In this document: positions 62,576 to 64,000 of the stretch, piece by piece
Layout of the letters: each line of letters begins with the position of its first letter
Numbering within the stretch: the first letter of the stretch is position 1
NCBI GenBank assembly: GCA_905250115.1
Contig: CAJNOI010000121.1
Location: 12,241-76,240, forward strand
DNA from: Adineta steineri
Lineage: Eukaryota; Rotifera; Eurotatoria; Adinetida; Adinetidae
DNA length: 64,000 bases
Direction of reading: 5' to 3'
The notes under the pieces: model-generated
Databases searched by the model: none
What the model was told of the DNA's origin: nothing
The model's input: only the letters and a program-made list of their open reading frames with translations
Made by a program: the position numbers and the translations under genes

Positions 62576-64000
62576 ACTTCTCCTATACTTATTTTTGATC
62601 AATACAGTCAGATAAAAAGGAAAACTTTTTTAGATATTCATTGATTGTTAAACTACGAATTATTTGTCGATTTAGGAGTACATTCTATACGCAAGTTAAG
62701 ACAATTCCGAAGAGCACTTAATTTATTTAAAATGCATCTAATAATTAACTTTCTCTTAACATCACCTGGATATGTTTTTGCCAAACAAATTTCTCTTTTC
62801 TAAGATTTCTCAACAATAACTTTTTAGCTTCGCGATAGACAGATTAAAAATTCTAAACATAATAATTGTTCTTAAATATCGTTCGTGTCATAACCTTAAC
62901 AACATACAAGTACAAACTAATCTAAAGTATTTTCTCTTCGTTCTTCAGAAAATTAAGAAAAACTACACTGCCAAATATTATAGATTGGAAAAATAAAACA
63001 TCCCGTTTTATTTTAAAATCTTTCTATCTAGTTTTTGATTTGTACATAAGAAATATCAAATAATATATGTATACTCACATTTTAATCAGTTGACTATGAT
63101 TGAGTATAAGAAAATATTTTTTGTGTCGATCATGTGAATATGATTCAATTAAATCGACAATATATACAATGGATTTCTGATTGGTTTTTGCAACTAAAAC
63201 AAATATGAAAAAAAATGGTAAATTATCATTATCGAATCATATTTTCTTAAAACTACCAAGAATATTTTCACTGTTTTAATATTACTCATCAATCTACTAA
63301 AAGTACGTGTTCATATTATTGTCGATTAAATTAATAATTTAACAATCTCTATATAAAAAAGATGATGGTGATCGATCGATAGTAATACAAATTTCTATTC
63401 GATAGATTATACTAACCAATCAAATACTGAAGGATATTTTATGAAGGAAGATTCAATAGATGTCTGAAGAATCAAACAAAAAAAGTATTATTTTAGATTA
63501 AAAAAATGTCTAAAATTGAATTTATAAGATAGATATACTTTTCCGAAATTATTTCGAATAAATTATAATTAAAACTGTTCATATTTCAGATGGAATTCGC
63601 AAGCAATATCATAAATGCATTATCTAATAATAATATACGATTAGTATACTTATGATAACATGCTTGATAATAAAATCATTAAGTATATATATATGTATTT
63701 GTATAATGAAAAAAAAGGGAAAGACTTGATTGCTTTTTCAAGCTAACTAAAACGAGTATTAATCACATGTGTAGTAAATAATAAATAGAAGAAAAAATGT
63801 TTTTTCTATTATCGTTTTTTTAGTGGCGAATGTTATTAACTTGTTTTGAACGCAAAGGGGAAGGAGCGAGACTTCCGTACTTTCATTGTACTTCCCCTCC
63901 TACTCTCATCATACTTCTCCACACTCCAGTCGTGCGTCAAAAGAATTTCAAGTAAATGAAGTCATGTTTTTCCCCTCGGTCACAATCGACTTGACTAGGA
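62576..64000. other. Non-coding stretch to window end
   Basis: AT-rich with no gene recognised. The final about 150 bases are GC-richer (AAAGGGGAAGGAGCGAGACT onward) and may be the start of another repeat cut by the window edge. Confidence 0.4.

Noticed and set aside
63840..64000. Chromosome or scaffold end features
   Set aside because: The GC-richer tail contains no TGTGGG run and the window edge is arbitrary.

Overview
The window is an AT-rich animal genome fragment with many very short introns (about 50-60 bp, GT-AG) and three kinds of evidence for a bdelloid rotifer. These are gene families expanded in that group (arginine ADP-ribosyltransferase with TPRs, NHL-propeller, F-box/LRR-like proteins), interstitial runs of TGTGGG/CCCACA (from memory, the hexamer reported as the Adineta vaga telomere repeat), and numerous small hAT-like non-autonomous elements. 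The species assignment is inference; the metazoan assignment is firm (rapsyn, ERK, IAP with RING, ATG4, DDX27, mitochondrial HADH). Two assembly gaps lie at 12421-12520 and 29305-29314.

Left part, 1-31 kb: gene-poor and repeat-rich. It holds an ADP-ribosyltransferase gene with an internal stop (3194-4842) followed by a TSD-bounded MITE, the C-terminal exon of an NHL-repeat protein (7006-7913), a decayed minus-strand copy of GID8/TWA1 (9703-10300), an F-box-like gene cut by a gap (10755-12420), an EF-hand protein (15688-16158), a secreted leucine-rich-repeat protein (19512-20631), a second ADP-ribosyltransferase with 12-residue repeats (23302-24177), a large foldback element (25.9-26.5 kb) and a 93-bp satellite array (about 27.3-30.35 kb). 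Five hairpins built from telomere-like repeats lie at 13.4, 14.8, 16.7, 17.8 and 25.7 kb.

Middle, 31-44 kb: a 13-exon ATG4 autophagy protease (33526-35250, minus), an orphan type I membrane protein (36620-37597, minus), a large foldback with a nested insertion (39182-39780), an orphan basic protein (41202-41792, minus) and a secreted cysteine-knot-like peptide (41864-42267, minus).

Right, 44.8-59 kb: a dense conserved block. Rapsyn (44834-46735, plus) converges on a minus-strand series: HADH (46901-48218), a seven-BIR plus RING IAP-like protein (48360-52132), DDX27/Drs1 helicase (52806-57185, with two mobile elements in its introns) and an ERK-type MAP kinase that appears to lose its C-lobe (57560-58909). 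From 59 to 64 kb I see no gene, only one well-preserved hAT-like element (62194-62567).

These genes do not form one pathway; they are ordinary housekeeping and signalling genes with lineage-expanded families around them. The most interesting signals are the head-to-head telomere-like hairpins, the decaying satellite, the seven-BIR IAP, the truncated ERK and the new cysteine-rich peptide. Exon boundaries were worked out by hand from reading-frame continuity, GT-AG sites and homology remembered from the families; no searches were run.
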